Assembly: GCA_023391415.1 (NCBI GenBank)
Contig: JAEWAY010000022.1
Coordinates: forward strand, 124,001 to 188,000
DNA: 64,000 nt
Origin: Bacteroidota bacterium
GTDB taxonomy: Bacteria > Bacteroidota > Bacteroidia > Cytophagales > Cytophagaceae
Direction: 5' to 3'
Positions 1-9,296 of this stretch are shown piece by piece; the stretch's first letter is position 1; the number at the start of each line of letters is the position of its first letter. The position numbers were made by a program, and so were the translations under genes. The notes under the pieces were generated by a model. That model was not told the origin of the DNA. It was given only the letters and a program-made list of their open reading frames with translations, and did no database searches.

Positions 1-192
1 ATACAATCGCAAGGCGTGCCATTGTTTTCTATTGTATTCTTCCTGATATGTTTCCATACTGTATCGGAAGCTGAATACTCCGCGGGGAACAGGACTGGCT
101 GGCTCCGCGTGTACATAGAGCTCCTGCGAATAAATCTTGGCTAAAGGGCTACAGAGTATAAAAAGGATAGAGAAAAAAAAATTACTTTTCAT
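1..192 (-). CDS. Secreted protein of unknown function (N-terminal part, runs off window)
   Basis: An open frame starts at an ATG at 192-190 and continues off the left edge, giving 64 codons. It opens with a typical Sec signal peptide: Lys at position 3, a hydrophobic run with three Phe then Leu/Ile residues, and a likely cut after IYS (before QELY). The mature part begins ELYVHAEPASPVPRG, which I do not recognise. Its start lies inside the last codons of the upstream HMA gene (11-base overlap), so the two are probably translated as a pair; that context suggests a role linked to metal handling, but this is inference only. Confidence 0.6.
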   Translation of the reverse strand, partial: MKSNFFFSILFILCSPLAKIYSQELYVHAEPASPVPRGVFSFRYSMETYQEEYNRKQWHALRLY

Positions 193-694
193 GGCTTACA
201 AGAAGAATATCCTGACCATTGTTTTCTTTTTTTAGTGGTTTCAATACACCCTGAACCTGTTTGTATTCCGTTTTTGACATGAACTCCTTGCCCATGAGCT
301 TTAGCTTGCTGCCCGCGCTCAGCAGAGGAGGAACATTGTTGACACAGAGAAATGTCTGGTTGCCGCTTTCAAAAACGCCGCTTTCCGTGACAGAGACAGG
401 TTTACTCAGGACAAAGCTGATGTGTCTTACCGAGAATCCGGAATTGCGGACTCTCTCGGCGAGGAGATTGAAATTGACTGTCGAGTTGCGTTTATAATGG
501 ATCAGGGCGATGTTGTTGTTCAGATCCATCTGGATTTTGTCTACTTCAGGGATTTTTCGTAGTGAGTTTTCGACGCTGTAGGAGCACATGGAGCAGGTAA
601 GGCCATTGATCCCAACTTCTACAAAGTCGAATTGCGCGTACGTAAGGAACGGCATGAGCAAAGTGACTAATAGCGCGGGCAATTTTCGCATCAT
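182..694 (-). CDS. Secreted heavy-metal-associated (HMA) domain protein
   Basis: A 170-residue protein with a signal peptide (cleavage probably after LTYA, residue 20) followed by one HMA fold. The metal-binding loop is visible as GLTCSMC with Cys34 and Cys37, the CxxC pair used by CopZ/Atx1-like proteins to bind Cu(I) and similar ions. Unlike cytosolic chaperones it is exported, so it would act in the periplasm. Residues 95-170 form an extension with no motif I recognise. Met1 and Met2 are both possible starts. The 3' end overlaps the start of the next gene on the same strand by 11 bases, implying translational coupling. Function in copper trafficking is inferred from the domain; which metal it binds cannot be told from sequence. 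Confidence 0.8.
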   Translation of the reverse strand: MMRKLPALLVTLLMPFLTYAQFDFVEVGINGLTCSMCSYSVENSLRKIPEVDKIQMDLNNNIALIHYKRNSTVNFNLLAERVRNSGFSVRHISFVLSKPVSVTESGVFESGNQTFLCVNNVPPLLSAGSKLKLMGKEFMSKTEYKQVQGVLKPLKKENNGQDILLVSHEK

Positions 695-876
695 GAGAAT
701 ACTTTATTGGTAACCGACCAAGTCTAAAGTTAGAAATTATATGAAGACTATCATAGGGTCAACCCTTAAAACGTTAAAAAGACCATCTTGTTGAGTTCGT
801 TGGGGAAATCTATGAACAAAGAACTAAAAAGATTCATTTGACATTGTACGTTATGCGGTGTTTCTTCGTATTTCAC

Positions 877-884
877 TACTTTTG
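877..884 (+). promoter_or_regulatory. Bacteroidetes-type -7 box upstream of mfd
   Basis: TACTTTTG matches the phylum's TAnnTTTG -7 element exactly and lies 20 bases before the GTG start of mfd. No TTG element at the ideal 19-base spacing was seen, so the -33 half is unassigned. Confidence 0.4.
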
Positions 885-904
885 TACAGTAAGAATTCGG
901 ACCG

Positions 905-3900
905 GTGAAAGTAAAAGATTTTATAAGTATATATAGTTCAGATAGTCTGATAAAGGCCCATGCTGAAAAAGCGCTGAGCTCCCAGAGTAAAAAAGTTAGA
1001 CTTAGAGGTTTGTCAGGCAGCCTCGACGCGATTATGGCTGTCGTGTTTTATCGTCTTTTTCCCAGAGCGACGCTGTTTGTGATGCACGACAAGGAAGAAG
1101 CCAATTATTTTCTGAACGACCTGCAAAGCCTGTTGGAGGATGAAGAAGTGTTGTTGCTGCCGTCTTCCTACAAAAAGGCTTATCAGTATGAGGAGGTGGA
1201 AAACGCCAATGTGCTGTTGAGGGCGGAGGTTCTCAATCAGATCAATAGCAGGGACGCTGAAAAAGGAGTGATGATTGTCTCCTATCCGGAAGCGCTTTCG
1301 GAAAAGGTCATTAATAAACGCTCGCTGGTAGAGAATACTTTTACTGTTCGTCTGGGTGAATCGTTGGATATATCGTTTCTCACGGAATTGCTTCTCAGCT
1401 ATGATTTTGAAAAGACGGATTTTGTCATGGAGGCTGGGCAATTCGCGGTTCGGGGCGGCATTATAGATATTTTCTCCTATGCCAATGAGCTGCCTTTTCG
1501 AATAGAGCTTTTTGGCGATGAGGTGGAAAGTATACGTACTTTCAATCCGGAGTCGCAACTTTCCGTCGAAAATAAAACAAGCTTTTCCTTAGTTCCTAAT
1601 GTTCAAACCCGCTTGTTGCGGGAGCGGCGGGAATCGTTGCTGAAGTTTCTTCCGGACAACGCGGTCGTATGGGTAAAGGACGCGCGATTGACACTTGATG
1701 TCATTACAAACTCCTTTGAGAGGGTAAGAAAAACGTTTGATGACATCATAAGGATCAATGGCGACAATAAGCTAATAACTCGTCCGGATGAATTATTTGA
1801 AAATCCACAGGTCTTTGAAGGTCTTCTGGACGAGATGAAAGTGATAGAGTTCGGAAACCGGTTTCATTGGGCCGACTCGGAGGAGTTGGATTTTCAATCC
1901 AGGCCTCAGCCTTCATTCAACAAACAGTTTTCCTTGCTTGTCGATAACCTGAACGACATGCAAGCCAAAGGCTATACGAACATTATAGTGGCGGAATCGC
2001 ATAAGCAGATTGAAAGACTTACCGCTATTATTGAGGAGCAGGATTCATTTGTCCGGTTCCAGAGTCTGAACGTGTCGTTCCGGCAGGGTTTTGTAGATGA
2101 ATACGCCAAACTGGTATGCTATACCGATCATCAACTGTTTGATCGCTTTCACGCCTATAAGACAAAAGAAAAATATAGTAAATCCAAGGCGATAACCCTG
2201 AAAGAGCTCAGGGCCTTGCATCCTGGCGATTTTGTTACCCATTCCGATCACGGTATCGCTCGTTTCGCCGGTCTGGAAAAGGTGGAAGTAAATAATCGAT
2301 CCCAGGAAGCTATCCGTTTGGTATTCAGGGATGATGACCTGATGTTGGTGAGTATTCATCAATTGCATAAGATATCCAAATATAGCGGTAAGGAAGGAGG
2401 AACGCCTTCCTTGAGCAAGCTTGGTTCCGCGGAATGGGAACAGAAGAAGTCCAAAGTAAAGAAACACGTCAAGGATATCGCGAAGGAACTGATCCAGTTG
2501 TACGCTAAGCGAAAGGCCGCTCCGGGTTATTCCTATTCACAGGATTCGTTTTTACAGGCGGAGTTGGAATCCTCTTTCATATATGAAGATACGCCTGATC
2601 AGGCGAAGGCGACTTCCGATGTCAAGGCGGATATGGAACAACCGCATCCTATGGACCGGCTTGTATGCGGCGATGTGGGCTTTGGAAAGACCGAGGTAGC
2701 TATTAGAGCGGCGTTCAAGGCGGTATGCGACAATAAGCAGGTGGCGGTGCTTGTGCCTACTACGATTCTGGCGATGCAGCACTATAAGACCTTCAATGAG
2801 CGGCTGAAAGGGTTGCCGTGCGTGGTCGAGTATGTCAACCGGTTTAAGACTACGCAGCAGATCAGGGAAACCCTGAAAAGGGTAGCGGATGGAAAAACCA
2901 ATATCCTTATAGGGACCCATCGTCTGATCAGTAAGGATGTCAGGTTTCTGGATCTGGGGCTCCTGATTGTAGACGAAGAACAGAAGTTCGGAGTAAAGGT
3001 CAAGGAGAAACTGAAAGAACTAAAAGTCAACGTAGATACATTAACCCTTACAGCTACTCCGATTCCGCGTACCTTGCATTTTTCGCTTATGGGAGCCAGA
3101 GACCTGTCTATTATCGCGACTCCACCGCCCAATCGACAGCCGGTTACTACGGAGATACATACATTTAATGACGAAATTATCCGGGACGCTGTAAGTTATG
3201 AGTTGAAGCGCGGAGGTCAGGTTTTTATGGTGCATAACCGGATCAGGGATATCGAAGCTCTGGCGGACCGTATCATGCGGCTAGTACCGGATGCCAAGGT
3301 AGGTATGGCCCATGGGCAGATGGAGGGAGAGATACTGGAAAAAATTATGACGCGTTTTGTCGAAGGCGAGTTTGACGTACTTGTTTCCACCAATATTATC
3401 GAGTCCGGGCTTGATATTCCCAACGCCAATACCATATTGATTAATATGGCGCATATGTTCGGGTTGTCCGACCTTCATCAGATGCGGGGGAGGGTCGGGC
3501 GCTCAAATAAGAAGGCGTTTTGTTACCTGCTTACTCCTCCGGTTTCTACTCTGCCCTCCGATAGCAGAAAGCGCCTGAGCGCTCTGGAAGAATTTTCTGA
3601 TCTTGGCGATGGATTTAAGGTAGCCATGCGCGATCTCGATATTCGGGGGGCCGGCAATTTGCTGGGCGCGGAGCAGAGCGGATTTATCAACGATATCGGC
3701 TTTGAAATGTATCAGAAAGTGTTGAATGAAGCGGTCATGGAGTTGAAAGAGAATGAATTTCAGGAGCTTTTTCAGCGCGATCTTCAAAAAATGGCGGTCA
3801 GGGCCCTTGTCCGGGATTGTGTCATAGAGACGGACATGGCCGTAGTGATCCCGGACGCCTATGTGGCGAATATTTCGGAACGCCTTAGCCTGTACAATAC

Positions 3901-4282
3901 CCTCGACAATACGAAGAATGAAGAAGATCTTATGGAACTGCGAAACGCTGTCCGAGACAGGTTTGGCCCGCTTCCCGATGAAGTAAACGATTTATTTGAA
4001 ACGGTGCGTCTGCGCTGGCTCGCGGAAAGACTTGGTTTTGAAAAGGTGACATTGAAGAATGAAACTATGCGTTGCTACTTTGTCTCTGAAAACAGCGACG
4101 CGTATTTTAAATCCGATATTTTTGGATCCATATTGAGGTATGTGCAGCGCAATGACAGAATCAGCCGGCTTAAGGAAGTAAACAAGAGACCTTTGCTTAT
4201 ACTGGACGATGTCAATAATATAGTCCGGGGGATTGAATTGTTTGAAGCGATGCTGCCTCTATCCCAGGAAGTGGCTAATTAA
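905..4282 (+). CDS. mfd: Transcription-repair coupling factor Mfd
   Basis: An 1125-residue Mfd of usual length. It removes RNA polymerase stalled at DNA lesions and recruits UvrA to start nucleotide excision repair. Visible parts in order: an N-terminal UvrB-like region (about 1-330, with the AGQFAVRGGIIDIF stretch), the CarD-like RNA polymerase-interacting domain (about 455-540, LHPGDFVTHSDHGIARFAG), the RecG-like translocase with Walker A CGDVGFGKTE near residue 588, DEEQ near 690 and TATPIPRTL near 716, the second helicase lobe with QMRGRVGRS, and a C-terminal TRCF domain (about 980-1090). The start is GTG at 905; it gives the N terminus expected for the family and has a -7 box 20 bases upstream. 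It appears to be a single-gene unit. Confidence 0.97.
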   Translation: MKVKDFISIYSSDSLIKAHAEKALSSQSKKVRLRGLSGSLDAIMAVVFYRLFPRATLFVMHDKEEANYFLNDLQSLLEDEEVLLLPSSYKKAYQYEEVENANVLLRAEVLNQINSRDAEKGVMIVSYPEALSEKVINKRSLVENTFTVRLGESLDISFLTELLLSYDFEKTDFVMEAGQFAVRGGIIDIFSYANELPFRIELFGDEVESIRTFNPESQLSVENKTSFSLVPNVQTRLLRERRESLLKFLPDNAVVWVKDARLTLDVITNSFERVRKTFDDIIRINGDNKLITRPDELFENPQVFEGLLDEMKVIEFGNRFHWADSEELDFQSRPQPSFNKQFSLLVDNLNDMQAKGYTNIIVAESHKQIERLTAIIEEQDSFVRFQSLNVSFRQGFVDEYAKLVCYTDHQLFDRFHAYKTKEKYSKSKAITLKELRALHPGDFVTHSDHGIARFAGLEKVEVNNRSQEAIRLVFRDDDLMLVSIHQLHKISKYSGKEGGTPSLSKLGSAEWEQKKSKVKKHVKDIAKELIQLYAKRKAAPGYSYSQDSFLQAELESSFIYEDTPDQAKATSDVKADMEQPHPMDRLVCGDVGFGKTEVAIRAAFKAVCDNKQVAVLVPTTILAMQHYKTFNERLKGLPCVVEYVNRFKTTQQIRETLKRVADGKTNILIGTHRLISKDVRFLDLGLLIVDEEQKFGVKVKEKLKELKVNVDTLTLTATPIPRTLHFSLMGARDLSIIATPPPNRQPVTTEIHTFNDEIIRDAVSYELKRGGQVFMVHNRIRDIEALADRIMRLVPDAKVGMAHGQMEGEILEKIMTRFVEGEFDVLVSTNIIESGLDIPNANTILINMAHMFGLSDLHQMRGRVGRSNKKAFCYLLTPPVSTLPSDSRKRLSALEEFSDLGDGFKVAMRDLDIRGAGNLLGAEQSGFINDIGFEMYQKVLNEAVMELKENEFQELFQRDLQKMAVRALVRDCVIETDMAVVIPDAYVANISERLSLYNTLDNTKNEEDLMELRNAVRDRFGPLPDEVNDLFETVRLRWLAERLGFEKVTLKNETMRCYFVSENSDAYFKSDIFGSILRYVQRNDRISRLKEVNKRPLLILDDVNNIVRGIELFEAMLPLSQEVAN

Positions 4283-4414
4283 GTTTTTGAAACAGGCTGA
4301 AATAAAAGTTCCATAATCGGGTTAATAAATGTAAAAGAAATACAAAAAAAACATCGTTTTGTAACTTTTTTAGTACTAAATGGTATATATGAGGCGCTAT
4401 AAAAGGAGAGGTGT

Positions 4415-4573
4415 ATGAGAAGAGCGTCTTCATCCGATCCACTTGACCATGCGTATTTTAATGGTACAAAAGAAATATTTAGTATTAATATTCTTAAAAT
4501 TTGCCATGAATCAGGAATAATTTGTATATTTACAGACTACTTTGGAAAAATATTATTAATTAACAGGTTATGA
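4415..4573 (+). CDS. Possible small leader ORF ahead of gldJ (52 aa)
   Basis: A 52-codon frame begins at ATG 4415, five bases after a purine-rich AAAAGGAGAG stretch that resembles a Shine-Dalgarno site, and ends with TGA at 4571-4573 that overlaps the gldJ ATG (ATGA overlap). The peptide resembles no family I know. The arrangement would fit a coupled upstream peptide, but a candidate gldJ promoter lies inside it, and chance is a real possibility in this AT-rich spacer. Confidence 0.25.
   Translation: MRRASSSDPLDHAYFNGTKEIFSINILKICHESGIICIFTDYFGKILLINRL
4500..4532 (+). promoter_or_regulatory. Candidate gldJ promoter
   Basis: TTTG at 4500-4503 and TATATTTA at 4525-4532 (7 of 8 matches to TAnnTTTG) are separated by 21 bases and lie 38 bases before the gldJ start. 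Spacing is slightly longer than the usual 19. Confidence 0.35.
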
Positions 4574-5766
4574 AGAAAGTTCTAAGAGTATTTAAAGGAG
4601 CGGGGTTTTTTCTCGCGGGAGCTGTGATATTCAGTTCTTGCGGGGGAGGAGGGAACCCAACCAGCTCCAACCCCGGTAAGGTCAGTACCGTGACAGGTTT
4701 GGCTTACAATGAGGAAGAGGGTTTTCAGGTAAATGACTACCGAGGTCAGCCGGAAGGTCCGAATCTTGTGTATATCGAAGGCGGTCGTACTGTTTTAGGA
4801 TCTTTTGAAGAGGATTTGCTTAAGACGGGAGACAATGTGGAGCGTACGGTTACAGTCGCTTCATTCTATATGGATGAAACGGAAATCGCGAATATCCACT
4901 GGCTGGAGTATCTGTTTTATATTCAGAGAGACTCTTCCGAAGAGTTTTTTCAGGCGGCTCTTCCGGATACTACCGTATGGGCGAGCGAGCTTGCTTACAA
5001 CGATCCTTATGTCGACCATTATTTGAGATATCCCGGCTTCAGGTATTTCCCGGTTGTTGGAGTTTCCTGGATTCAGGCGAATGACTTCTGTGTATGGAGA
5101 ACTCAGGTTGTCAACAATCAGTTGGCCCTTAACGCGGGTATTGAACCTCCTCAGGACAATGGAGGAAGAATCCCTCTTGAATCAGGCGTAGTACTTCCGG
5201 ACTACAGGCTTCCTTCCGAAGCGGAGTGGGAATACGCTGCTCAGGCTTTGATCGGAAATCAGTGGCTTGATGAAAATCAAACACATAAGAGATTGTATCC
5301 ATGGGATGGTCATGCTCTTAGAAACCCATATGGTAAGCAAATGGGTATGTTCCTCGCGAACTTCAAAAGAGGTCGCGGTGACTATGCCGGTATAGCAGGT
5401 AAGCTGAACGATGGAGCGATGATTACTACCTATATCTATGAATATCCGCCAAATGACTTTGGTTTGTACAATATGGCGGGTAACGTCAACGAGTGGGTAT
5501 ATGACGTGTATCGTCCCTTGTCTTTCAGCCAGGTAGACGACCTGAACCCGATCAGGAGAAACGGTTTCCTTGATGAAGAAAAAGGCTATGATAAGGCTGG
5601 ATTCCAGTCTCTTATTGACGACCACGTAAGGGTATACAAAGGTGGTAGCTGGAAAGACGTGGCGTACTGGATGTCTCCCGGAACCAGAAGATATCTCGCT
5701 GAAGATTCATCTACCGCGACAATTGGTTTCCGTTGCGCCATGATCCAGGCCGGTACCAATTTTTAA
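4570..5766 (+). CDS. gldJ: Gliding motility / T9SS lipoprotein GldJ
   Basis: A 398-residue outer-envelope lipoprotein. The lipobox is FSSC (Cys near residue 24), followed by a Gly/Ser linker. The rest is one formylglycine-generating-enzyme (sulfatase-modifying factor) fold, as in GldJ and GldK. Stretches typical of GldJ are VTVASFYMDETEI, LPDTTVW, PVVGVSW, the LPSEAEWEYAA motif and the C-terminal YKGGSWKD and GFRCA. The family's role is structural, in gliding and in stability of the type IX secretion apparatus; it is not an enzyme. Flavobacterial GldJ is nearer 560 residues, so this is a short form. It is the best local evidence that the organism has T9SS, agreeing with the T9SS-type C-terminal domains on other products here. 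GldK was considered; the sequence after the N-terminal FYMDETE block fits GldJ better. Confidence 0.82.
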   Translation: MKKVLRVFKGAGFFLAGAVIFSSCGGGGNPTSSNPGKVSTVTGLAYNEEEGFQVNDYRGQPEGPNLVYIEGGRTVLGSFEEDLLKTGDNVERTVTVASFYMDETEIANIHWLEYLFYIQRDSSEEFFQAALPDTTVWASELAYNDPYVDHYLRYPGFRYFPVVGVSWIQANDFCVWRTQVVNNQLALNAGIEPPQDNGGRIPLESGVVLPDYRLPSEAEWEYAAQALIGNQWLDENQTHKRLYPWDGHALRNPYGKQMGMFLANFKRGRGDYAGIAGKLNDGAMITTYIYEYPPNDFGLYNMAGNVNEWVYDVYRPLSFSQVDDLNPIRRNGFLDEEKGYDKAGFQSLIDDHVRVYKGGSWKDVAYWMSPGTRRYLAEDSSTATIGFRCAMIQAGTNF

Positions 5767-5795
5767 GAATAAGCTGTTAATTAAATTCTTGATAG

Positions 5796-5829
5796 AAAGC
5801 GACTGCCCATACAGGCAGTCGCTTTTTTT
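5796..5829 (+). terminator. Rho-independent terminator of gldJ
   Basis: A perfect 12-base stem (5796-5807 with 5814-5825), loop CATACA, followed by a run of Ts. It ends the gldJ transcript 30 bases after the stop codon. Confidence 0.9.
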
Positions 5830-5954
5830 ATATCAGGGCTCTTTTATAGCTTTTAATGTAACCTCTGATGGAAATAATGAGTATTACATAGATTGTGGCG
5901 CGATCTTTTTTTTGGCCTTTACTATATTTAGCGCTAAACTTTAATCATTGAACT

Positions 5955-7721
5955 ATGAAATTCAGATTGTTTTTGATGTTTTTTATCGGCTGTTGTATAC
6001 AAGGATATTCCCAGCCCTCCGATACGTATATAGTGGCGGATAACACACGCCATCTGTTCTCCTGTGAAGACTCACTGCTTACGTTGGAAAGTATTTATTA
6101 CAAGACTGGAATCAGAGATCTCAATGATCCGCAGGCAACTGTTAATGATTTCATTTTGAGAAGAGTAGAAGGTAGTGTGATTCGTGAAGAGCTGACCGGA
6201 CCAGTGCGTTATAGTGAGTATAATCAGGTTTTTGTTCAAAGAAGAGAACCGACAACCAATCATATGGCCGGGGTCTCTATATTTCTTCGACTTGTGGAGT
6301 TGCCCGAGCGGTTGTTTATGACTGATACGCTAAAGTATGTGGTTGACAGAGGTGAGAAAATTAGTTTTTCCCGAGATTTTGTTCAAAATTTTGATTTCGA
6401 GACAGTGGGGTATACTTCATATGATCCTTTACAGAATATTTCAATAACTGATGAATCTGTCGGAGAAGAGCTGCCGATCGTGGATCGTTGGATTGTGGGA
6501 CCCGGAACGTATAAAGTTAAGGCTTTTACTGATGTATGTGGAGCAAACAATACTTTGTGGGATAGTTTGTATGTTTCAGTCGTTGAGTCTAATTGCAGTA
6601 AGATAGAGATTATAGACCTTCCAGCGTACTGCAAAGGAAGTACGATGGATATTACGCCATATATCTATGTAGAAGGGGAGCCGGCTACTCCGGAGCAACT
6701 GGCTCAAATGTCTTTTTGGGACAGATCGGGTATGAGGATAATATCAACATACAGAGAACCAATTGATCCAACAGCGATAGAGCTTCAAACCGATAGTGTT
6801 TTTAGTTTTCCGTTGATTGAAATTGCTTACCAGCCCAATATTGATGAGGGAACGTGCGAAAATTATTTTTACAGGCTGACTTATACATCTCCATCTAAAG
6901 TGCTTATCTCCAGTGATACGGTATTTACACGTAATAATGCCGGCACGCTATCTACGTATACCATTGAAGGAGTTTATTACGGATTTAATAATTCCTTTGA
7001 TCCGGGCTTGTTTAAACGTATGTACATTGATCCGTATCGTATATATGAAGGAACAGAATTTAAATTCTATACTGATTATAATCTCAGCAATGAGGTGAAC
7101 GCTACGTCACTTCAGACGGGAATCTATTATATTCATGCCGAAAACTCCGGATGTGATGTGGAAAATTCTACTTTTTGGGTTGAGATAAAGGAGAGGGATT
7201 TTGAGATTATCTGGCAGTCCGCGCAAAATAGCGGACAGGGATATCATACGTTCCTGGCTCCGGAGTATCAGGGAGCCACGTACAAATGGATTGTATATGG
7301 TGGATCAATAGTTTCCGGTTTGAATACCAGAGAACTTCAGGTGTATTTTTCGGAAAATATTTCCAGTGTTGTTTCTGTAAGGTGTGAAATTACATTGCCT
7401 TCGCTAAGGACAACTGCTGGAAATATACTTAATTCCGCCATTTATATCGCGGAAGACGAAGTTATTACCGGTGGCCTGGCAGCAGATATCTCTGGTGAGA
7501 CGGAGCTATTGTACGCTTTCCCGAATCCCGCTCAGGGTACATTCGCGATACATGGTGTTGGCATCTACGAATTGAAACTTTATTCCATGCAGGGAAATCT
7601 GGTGCATTACGACGCGGCTTATCCTGCCAATACTCCGGTCAGGACAGAATTTAAAGGTTTGTTTATCGCCCAGCTAAAGCAAGGTGAAAAAACAGAACAG
7701 GTCAAAGTAAATTTGTACTGA
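5955..7721 (+). CDS. Large secreted protein with T9SS-type C-terminal sorting domain
   Basis: A 588-residue protein with a signal peptide (hydrophobic to about residue 19, cleavage likely near GYSQ). The body has no catalytic motif I recognise; it is rich in beta-prone, Ig-like stretches and contains several Cys residues that could form disulfides. The last 80 residues form a T9SS type A sorting domain: FPNPAQGTF opening, KLYSMQGNLV in the middle, and the FIAQLKQGEKTEQVKVNL closing strand. It is therefore probably exported by T9SS and attached to the surface. It has its own spacer with a terminator before and after, so it looks monocistronic. Role unknown; surface adhesin or matrix protein would be guesses. 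Confidence 0.75.
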   Translation: MKFRLFLMFFIGCCIQGYSQPSDTYIVADNTRHLFSCEDSLLTLESIYYKTGIRDLNDPQATVNDFILRRVEGSVIREELTGPVRYSEYNQVFVQRREPTTNHMAGVSIFLRLVELPERLFMTDTLKYVVDRGEKISFSRDFVQNFDFETVGYTSYDPLQNISITDESVGEELPIVDRWIVGPGTYKVKAFTDVCGANNTLWDSLYVSVVESNCSKIEIIDLPAYCKGSTMDITPYIYVEGEPATPEQLAQMSFWDRSGMRIISTYREPIDPTAIELQTDSVFSFPLIEIAYQPNIDEGTCENYFYRLTYTSPSKVLISSDTVFTRNNAGTLSTYTIEGVYYGFNNSFDPGLFKRMYIDPYRIYEGTEFKFYTDYNLSNEVNATSLQTGIYYIHAENSGCDVENSTFWVEIKERDFEIIWQSAQNSGQGYHTFLAPEYQGATYKWIVYGGSIVSGLNTRELQVYFSENISSVVSVRCEITLPSLRTTAGNILNSAIYIAEDEVITGGLAADISGETELLYAFPNPAQGTFAIHGVGIYELKLYSMQGNLVHYDAAYPANTPVRTEFKGLFIAQLKQGEKTEQVKVNLY

Positions 7722-7760
7722 AACGCGCGTCTTCAGGCTTCCGATACAAGCGACCATTTT

Positions 7761-7813
7761 ATTTATAAAAGCGAAAAGGGATAAATTCATTATCCCTTTT
7801 CGCTTTTATAAAT
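7761..7813. terminator. Bidirectional terminator, perfect 24-base inverted repeat
   Basis: 7761-7784 and 7790-7813 are exact reverse complements (loop ATTCA). It lies between two convergent genes, has A/T-rich outer arms that give U-tracts in both directions, and probably ends both transcripts. Confidence 0.85.
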
Positions 7814-7822
7814 AAACTATGA

Positions 7823-8260
7823 CTAGTTAAAATATTTTTTTAAAATATTGATTAGAGAATCGTCAGGAACCTGCTTGTATTCATAGGTTTTCATTACTTC
7901 GATCATTTCCTGGACCATCATGGGATTGAAGCCTAATCGGAAGCCTATTTCCATGCAGATCCGCTCTTCTTCCGAGGACACCTCTCCATCCATCTTCATC
8001 ATAAAAAGCATATCGTAAAGCATGGTGACACGTTCTGGTTCAGTTTCCGCGACGACAAAGGCTACCGTTTCGGGATGAAAAATAATATCGGCGTGTTCTT
8101 CTTCCGTCAGACCTATGCGTTTGGATACATCGGCGATGAATTTCTTTTCATTTTCATGCCATTTTCCATCCGCCTGGGCGAGGAGGACCAGGTTAAGGAT
8201 GTGGCTTTTCCTTTTTTCGCTTTCTGAGAAACTGTTTAATTGTCTCCTGGCATTTTTCAT
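7823..8260 (-). CDS. TerB-family helical protein
   Basis: A 145-residue soluble, all-helical protein resembling TerB/tellurite-resistance-type domains: two related helical halves with acidic, metal-binding-like turns, ADGKWHENEKKFI near residue 30 and MDGEVSSEEERI near residue 90. TerB domains occur in stress and membrane-linked complexes and bind divalent metal ions; a stand-alone copy like this has no defined job. No signal peptide. Convergent with the T9SS gene across a shared terminator. The secreted gene that lies upstream on the same strand is 55 bases away, so they might share a transcript. Confidence 0.6.
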   Translation of the reverse strand: MKNARRQLNSFSESEKRKSHILNLVLLAQADGKWHENEKKFIADVSKRIGLTEEEHADIIFHPETVAFVVAETEPERVTMLYDMLFMMKMDGEVSSEEERICMEIGFRLGFNPMMVQEMIEVMKTYEYKQVPDDSLINILKKYFN

Positions 8261-8315
8261 TGACTAAAAATAGTTAAAAATACCGATATTGTCCAATGGG
8301 GTTATTTCGGAGCTT

Positions 8316-9176
8316 TTATAGCTGAAATGGCTCTATCGTAATGGAGCTAACTTTATTGTGACGAAATTCAATGGTTATTGGAGCCACCACATATACCCAG
8401 GTTTCATCTCCGGCCGCTTTTACTTCTTTTTTATAACCAGGCTCCCCAAGCCTTTGCTTTACAAAGCTATAGAAATCTCCGAGACGAATAGAGGAGAAGG
8501 TGATATCGTCTTTGCTTTTATATCCTTTGAGATTTAGGCGGATAATTTTCGAGTCTTTAATCGTGATGGTGAGTATGGGCGATTTCCGGTCTTTGGGGTC
8601 TGTATAGAACGCGTACCATTGGTTACTTTCCTCATCGAATCCGGATTGTAAGGGGCCGCCAAATTTATTTTTTACATCGTCCAGCGTACTGTAAAAACTG
8701 ATTCCGCCAATAGATAGGCAGGCTCCGGTTTTGGTTGGAATACCTTCTTCATTATAGCAGGTTAGTTTCTTATTAATATTAATGTAAAACTCGTTGGCTT
8801 TATATTGAACCGGCTTGCCAGAAGGTCTTTCGCGGGTATAGGTTTCCGCGCCAAGGTTGCCGGTCAGTATAAACTGGTTATCGCCATTGCTTTTAAATCT
8901 GTAGAGTGTCTTTGATTTTTTATCCGTACTGGCGATGAAAGGCTCTTCCGAGAGGTAAAGCCTCGTTTTGTCAATCAGATAGTAATTGTATATTTCTAAT
9001 ACTTTTGTGTCTGAGCCTTTAAAATATATGACGGAGTGATAGATGTTGGAGTCGATTTCGGCGACCCCTTCGTATTTGTCGTTTGACCACTTCCATGAGC
9101 CTTGTATGTCTTGAGCATTCGTTATAGGGGAGAGCATAAAGAGCGCGCATAGGATGTAATAAACTTTCATGATCAA
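8316..9176 (-). CDS. Secreted protein of unknown function (DUF2147-like N-terminal part)
   Basis: A 286-residue protein with a clear signal peptide (cleavage near TNAQ, residue 21). The opening IQGSWKWSNDKYEG and the following beta-rich part suggest a small lipocalin-like barrel as in DUF2147 proteins, but the match is by eye. The second half (about 150-286) has repeated ISFYSTLDDVKNKFGGP and IRLGDFYSFVKQRLGEP stretches, which look like two copies of a BLIP/SmpA-like module that measures periplasmic folds. Either Met1 or Met3 may be the start. Function unknown. Confidence 0.5.
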   Translation of the reverse strand: MIMKVYYILCALFMLSPITNAQDIQGSWKWSNDKYEGVAEIDSNIYHSVIYFKGSDTKVLEIYNYYLIDKTRLYLSEEPFIASTDKKSKTLYRFKSNGDNQFILTGNLGAETYTRERPSGKPVQYKANEFYININKKLTCYNEEGIPTKTGACLSIGGISFYSTLDDVKNKFGGPLQSGFDEESNQWYAFYTDPKDRKSPILTITIKDSKIIRLNLKGYKSKDDITFSSIRLGDFYSFVKQRLGEPGYKKEVKAAGDETWVYVVAPITIEFRHNKVSSITIEPFQL

Positions 9177-9296
9177 CTTGAAGCGATTTGATAATAGTCG
9201 AAGCTAAATATAGAAAACTTGTACGGATTTCTCGTCCTATTGATTTGGATTATCTGTTGTAATTATTTAATTATTCCAAGTGATTTTGAGGTAAAC

